Positions 61,152 through 64,000 of a stretch of DNA of 64,000 nucleotides are shown one piece after another. The notes below the pieces were generated by a model. It saw only the letters and a program-made list of their open reading frames with translations. It was not told the DNA's origin and made no database searches. A program made the position numbers and the translations under genes. This stretch comes from Hymenobacter chitinivorans DSM 11115 (lineage in GTDB: Bacteria > Bacteroidota > Bacteroidia > Cytophagales > Hymenobacteraceae). Numbering within the stretch: the stretch's first letter is position 1; every line of letters begins with the position of its first letter. Location of the stretch: assembly GCF_002797555.1 (NCBI RefSeq), contig NZ_PGFA01000001.1, forward strand, positions 2,046,001 to 2,110,000, given 5' to 3'.

Positions 61152-62276
61152 GTGCGTGTTCTTCGTCTCTTTCTGGGTGTAGCTGCCAGCGCGGTGCTGT
61201 TGGGCGCCTGCGAGAGTGCCCCGGCCAGCCGTTCCGAAACCATGGTCAACCTGGCTACGGTGCAGAGCGGCCCCCAGATTCAGGCCCAGGAGCTCGAGGG
61301 GGCCATTGCCCGCCAGCCCCGCAATGCCTCTCTCTACGCCCGCCGCGCGGCCTTCCGCCTCGACGCGGGCCAGGTAGACGCCGCCCTGCAGGATATCGAC
61401 CAGGCCATTGACCTCGACGACGCGCCCGGCGAATTCTACTTTACCAAAGCCCGGGGCCTGCGGGCCCAAAACCGGCTGACCGCCACGTTGGCCGCGGCCC
61501 AGGAAGCTTCCCGCCGCGGCTTTTCCTCGCCCGAGCTCAACCTGCTCGTGGGCGAAACCCAGCTGGCCTCCCGCCACTACCAGGACGCCATCGACCAGCT
61601 CGACCGTACCCTGCAGCAGGAGCCCGACCACGCCGGGGCCCTGTTCTACAAGGGCGTGGCTTATCTGGCTCTCGCCGATACCGTGCAGGCCCTGCAATTT
61701 CTGCGCGCCAGCATTGCCCGCGACCCGCGTCAGCCCGAAACCCTGCACCAGCTGGCGTTTCTGTCGAATGCCTACCGCCTGCCGGCCGAGGCCGTGGTCT
61801 ATACCCGGAGGGGCCTGAAGCTGGCACCCGCCTACGGCTTGCTCTGGTACGACCACGGCCGGCAGTTTGAACTGCAAAGTCAGCCCGATAGCGCCCTACG
61901 CTGTTACGCGCGGGCTATTCAGCTCGACACTACTCTCTACCGCGCCGACTACCGTCTGGCCCTGGCGGCCTTTAAGCAACGGCAGTACGCCACGGCCATT
62001 CCGCACCTGCAGCGGGCCGTGCGCCGGGCCCCGCGCCTGCCGGATGCCCGCCAGATGCTGGCTGAGAGCTTCGAAAGCCTGGGCCGCAACGCCGATGCCC
62101 TGGCTCAGTACCGGCAGCTCGTGGTAGAAAATCCCGGTAACCGCCACTGGACTTTTAAAGTGTGGAAAGCCGGCGAAAAAGCCCGGCAGCTGCGCGCCGA
62201 TACCTTTTACCGCCGCCGGGCCGTGGAGCCCATTGCGCCCATGCCCCAGCGCTTCACGCCTTCCCTGACCAATTAG
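61152..62276 (+). CDS. TPR lipoprotein
   Basis: GTG 61152 gives MRVLRLFLGVAASAVLLGAC, a classic lipoprotein signal (lipobox LGAC). The rest has about eight TPR units in regular 34-residue spacing: LYARRAAFRLDAGQVDAALQDIDQAIDL, EFYFTKARGLRAQNRLTATLAAAQEAS, NLLVGETQLASRHYQDAIDQLDRTLQQEP, ALFYKGVAYLALADTVQALQFLRASI and others. It should sit at the outer membrane facing the periplasm as a scaffold. The frame back to 61128 is open but the -7 box sits just before it. It is 62 bp after the previous TPR gene. Confidence 0.85.
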   Translation: MRVLRLFLGVAASAVLLGACESAPASRSETMVNLATVQSGPQIQAQELEGAIARQPRNASLYARRAAFRLDAGQVDAALQDIDQAIDLDDAPGEFYFTKARGLRAQNRLTATLAAAQEASRRGFSSPELNLLVGETQLASRHYQDAIDQLDRTLQQEPDHAGALFYKGVAYLALADTVQALQFLRASIARDPRQPETLHQLAFLSNAYRLPAEAVVYTRRGLKLAPAYGLLWYDHGRQFELQSQPDSALRCYARAIQLDTTLYRADYRLALAAFKQRQYATAIPHLQRAVRRAPRLPDARQMLAESFESLGRNADALAQYRQLVVENPGNRHWTFKVWKAGEKARQLRADTFYRRRAVEPIAPMPQRFTPSLTN

Positions 62277-62346
62277 GCGCAGGGGCTGACTATCAGCGGC
62301 GCCAACTAACCGAGGCGGCTCTTGCTTTAAACCTTTGCGGCCGGCC

Positions 62347-62378
62347 AAGCCCGTCAGCAGCCAACGCCGGGCTTTTTT
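62347..62378. terminator. Terminator after the TPR lipoprotein gene
   Basis: Stem AAGCCCG / CGGGCTT with a 14-nt loop and six T. It lies between the convergent genes ending at 62276 (+) and 62377 (-). Confidence 0.7.
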
Positions 62379-62556
62379 AGTGCTCCAGCGGAATTGGGCA
62401 GTGGTCTACTACGGCATGAGAAGCGGGTAGGCTGTCGATTTGCGTAGCCGGGTCCGGTTGCTTTAGCGCCCCGGTCGCCTTTTCGGCGGGGCGGCAGCCA
62501 GTTAGCAAAATAATGCTTCCTGTCAGCAGTAGCCCAGTTGCTAGTACGGCCCGCAT
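62377..62556 (-). CDS. Tiny lipoprotein, 59 aa
   Basis: The frame MRAVLATGLLLTGSIILLTG continues CRPAEKATGALKQPDPATQI, with lipobox LLTGC at Cys21 and a mature chain of only 39 residues. Its ATG overlaps the TAA of the upstream flavin reductase gene (TAATG), a typical translationally coupled arrangement. The mature part DSLPASHAVVDHCPIPLEH carries a second Cys and no known domain. The overlap and the clear lipoprotein signal support a real gene; function unknown. Confidence 0.6.
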   Translation of the reverse strand: MRAVLATGLLLTGSIILLTGCRPAEKATGALKQPDPATQIDSLPASHAVVDHCPIPLEH

Positions 62557-63266
62557 TACCGGGCTCCGGCTTGCTGCCACAGCCCCGGCTTTTGAGGGTC
62601 GGTGGACTGCCGGGCCCGGTCCACGTCGGGGCTGCGGTAAAGGGCCTCCGGAATTTGCGCCAGCGTCGACTCGTGGACCCGCGGCCCCAAGCCATAAAAG
62701 TGCTGAAAGCTCATCAGCAAAGGCCGCCACTTGTCCGGGTCTACCCGGTTGGAGTGGCCCACTAGTAGGATAGACTCCTCCACGTGAACCCGCTGAATGC
62801 GCAGCTCGAGACTCAGGAGCCGACCCCGAACGGTTGGGTCTTCTTCTCCGATGCCGTGCGTGGCTGCCACTACGGCTTCCAACTGCACCGGGCATTCCAG
62901 CACCCGCGGTGGCGCCACGGTTTCGGAGGCCATCGGCGTCAGACCGGCCAGCTCGAACTTCTCGCGCTCGGTGCGGTAGCCTTTCTGCTGCTTGCCCACC
63001 GGCACCGGGTCCGAGCCCGTGGTAAGGGCCAGGCGGTTGACGGCTCCGACCAAGTCTACCGAGGGTAAATTGAGCACGCACTGGCCCATGCGGAGCAGAT
63101 TCTGGGTAGTTTGGGAAGTGGCCGACAGGCCGATTACGGCCCGCCACCCCAGCCAGAATATGGAGGACATCGGAGCTAGGTTAACGGTGCCGTCTTCGTT
63201 GGTGGTGCTGATAAGCACGACGGGCGTGCCGAAATACAGAATAGCGGGTTCACAGCGCTGGTGCAT
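62556..63266 (-). CDS. Flavin reductase-like FMN-binding protein
   Basis: The 236-residue protein starts MHQRCEPAILYFGTPVVLIST. It has the FMN-binding split-barrel of the DIM6/NTAB type: LISTTNEDGTVNLAPMSSIFWLGW, VIGLSATSQTTQNLLRMGQCVLNLP, EKFELAGLTPMASETVAPPRVLECPVQLEAVVAAT and SILLVGHSNRVDPDKWRPLLMSFQHFYGLG. These proteins bind FMN and reduce flavins or act with monooxygenases; substrate unknown. It overlaps the tiny lipoprotein gene by one base. Confidence 0.88.
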   Translation of the reverse strand: MHQRCEPAILYFGTPVVLISTTNEDGTVNLAPMSSIFWLGWRAVIGLSATSQTTQNLLRMGQCVLNLPSVDLVGAVNRLALTTGSDPVPVGKQQKGYRTEREKFELAGLTPMASETVAPPRVLECPVQLEAVVAATHGIGEEDPTVRGRLLSLELRIQRVHVEESILLVGHSNRVDPDKWRPLLMSFQHFYGLGPRVHESTLAQIPEALYRSPDVDRARQSTDPQKPGLWQQAGAR

Positions 63267-63643
63267 GGGTAAAAGAAGGCTTGTGAGAATTGAAAAGGGA
63301 CTTTGCGGTCACAAACTTCTGCCGTAACCCAGCCCATTTCAACCCGAATCTTGCGGACTTAGTCTAGGGTGAAGGCCTGGCCTACCTGGATTTAGCACCC
63401 ACTGTCCTGCGCTTGGCGGCGCTCAGGCTAGGGAAACCGGCCGCTGGCGTCAACCAAGTGCGGGTGGGCGCAAAGCTCGGTGTCACAGATCTTAGCGTTC
63501 CGGGAACTCCTTATTGTTGGGACGAATAGCCATCAACCTTGCTGGTCCGAATCGGGCCAATTCTATCCTTGTCCGCTGAAAACCGCCTTAAGCTGCTAAC
63601 TTGCGGGCTAACGCTGTTTGTATAGCTACTTTATTTCCCACTC
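63267..63643. other. Divergent intergenic region, 377 bp, thrS leader
   Basis: No gene, repeat or hairpin with T tract seen. A possible weak promoter for thrS is TTG 63601-63603 with TACTTTAT 63627-63634 (spacer 23 bp). There is no T-box-like or attenuator structure that I can trace by eye. Confidence 0.4.
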
Positions 63644-64000
63644 ATGATTGACATCACGCTTCCCGACGGCTCGGTCCGCCAGTTTGAGGCCGGCGCAACT
63701 GGCTACGACGTGGCCGCCAGCATCAGCGAAGGTCTGGCCCGCAACGCCTTGGCCGTCCGCGTAAACGGGGAGGTTCGCGACCTGAACCGCCCCATCGACC
63801 ACAGTGCCAAGCTCGAAATCCTGACCTGGAACGACACCGACGGCAAGTCCACGTTCTGGCATTCCTCGGCTCACTTGCTGGCCGAAGCCCTCGAGGCCCT
63901 GTACCCCGGCGTTAAGCTTGGCATCGGGCCCAGCATCGAAAACGGCTTCTACTACGACATCGACCTGGGCGAAGGCCGCACGATTTCGACGGACAACTTC
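63644..64000 (+). CDS. thrS: Threonyl-tRNA synthetase, N-terminal part (runs off window)
   Basis: ATG 63644 begins MIDITLPDGSVRQFEAGATG, the TGS domain of ThrRS (about 1-62, including AVRVNGEVRDLNRPIDH). It is followed by the editing-domain start with WHSSAHLLAEALEALYPGVKLGIGPSIENGFYYDI (HxxxH of the SAD/N2 domain). The reading frame is open to the end (119 residues seen). ThrRS loads threonine on tRNA-Thr. The call is firm. Confidence 0.95.
   Translation, partial: MIDITLPDGSVRQFEAGATGYDVAASISEGLARNALAVRVNGEVRDLNRPIDHSAKLEILTWNDTDGKSTFWHSSAHLLAEALEALYPGVKLGIGPSIENGFYYDIDLGEGRTISTDNF

Noticed and set aside
63267..63643. T-box or leader attenuator before thrS
   Set aside because: No specifier-like stem or terminator/antiterminator pair was seen, and T-boxes are not expected in Bacteroidota.

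Overview
The window most resembles the chromosome of a Hymenobacter-like member of the Bacteroidota (Cytophagales, Hymenobacteraceae). The reasons are high GC, no convincing Shine-Dalgarno sequences, many TAnnTTTG -7 boxes (several with a TTG about 20 bp upstream), a secreted protein with a type IX secretion C-terminal sorting domain, a TPR/propeller/OmpA protein with the architecture of PorE, DUF4199 and DUF2383 proteins, and ATP-binding topoisomerase subunits of the Bacteroidota topoisomerase IV type. No rRNA, tRNA, CRISPR array, prophage or transposase gene was seen.

Layout. 0-2.6 kb: minus-strand accessory genes (Uma2 nuclease cut by the window edge, a small conserved protein, a GlcG/HbpS protein, a membrane protein). 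2.6-9 kb: plus-strand housekeeping genes lepA, folD and queE, the last followed closely by the PorE-like gene. 9-10.2 kb: two tandem small secreted paralogues; a third lies at 25.8 kb. 10.3-17.4 kb: gltA, an aldo/keto reductase, mnmE, a DtxR/MntR regulator, fabH and a glycosyltransferase. 17.6-21.6 kb: dapD, isoaspartyl peptidase, msrA and 3-hydroxybutyryl-CoA dehydrogenase, separated by two repeat-rich gaps: a four-copy REP-like palindrome and a 42-bp phased array. 21.9-28.9 kb: small membrane proteins, an outer-membrane barrel, an ABC-F ATPase, a DUF4199 protein, an L,D-transpeptidase-like protein and an M48 peptidase. 29-35.5 kb: lipid kinase, metallophosphoesterase, Lon-substrate-binding-domain protein, mtgA, a SnoaL-like lipoprotein, an App1-like phosphatase and a second M48 lipoprotein. 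35.9-43.2 kb: topoisomerase IB, a divergent pair of large paralogous lipoproteins with kinase-like motifs, two STAS-like paralogues and a DnaQ/GIY-YIG fusion. 43.4-60.1 kb: DUF2383 protein, AI-2E-type transporter, then parE and parC about 9.7 kb apart with an NHL-repeat secreted protein, a T9SS cargo protein, a pirin and hypotheticals between them. 60.2-64 kb: two TPR proteins, a flavin reductase-like protein overlapping a tiny lipoprotein, and the start of thrS.

Most of the window is core metabolism, translation and envelope maintenance. The less explained material is (i) the 42-bp phased array beside the 3-hydroxybutyryl-CoA dehydrogenase gene, (ii) the divergent kinase-like lipoprotein pair, whose partner phosphoesterase module is encoded separately 6 kb away, (iii) two MITE-like inverted elements with different arms but the same kind of central hairpin, and (iv) unusually long perfect palindromes, up to 60 bp, at gene ends. 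Promoter boxes fix several start codons (lepA, mnmE, mtgA, dapD, the TPR lipoprotein) downstream of the longest open frame.
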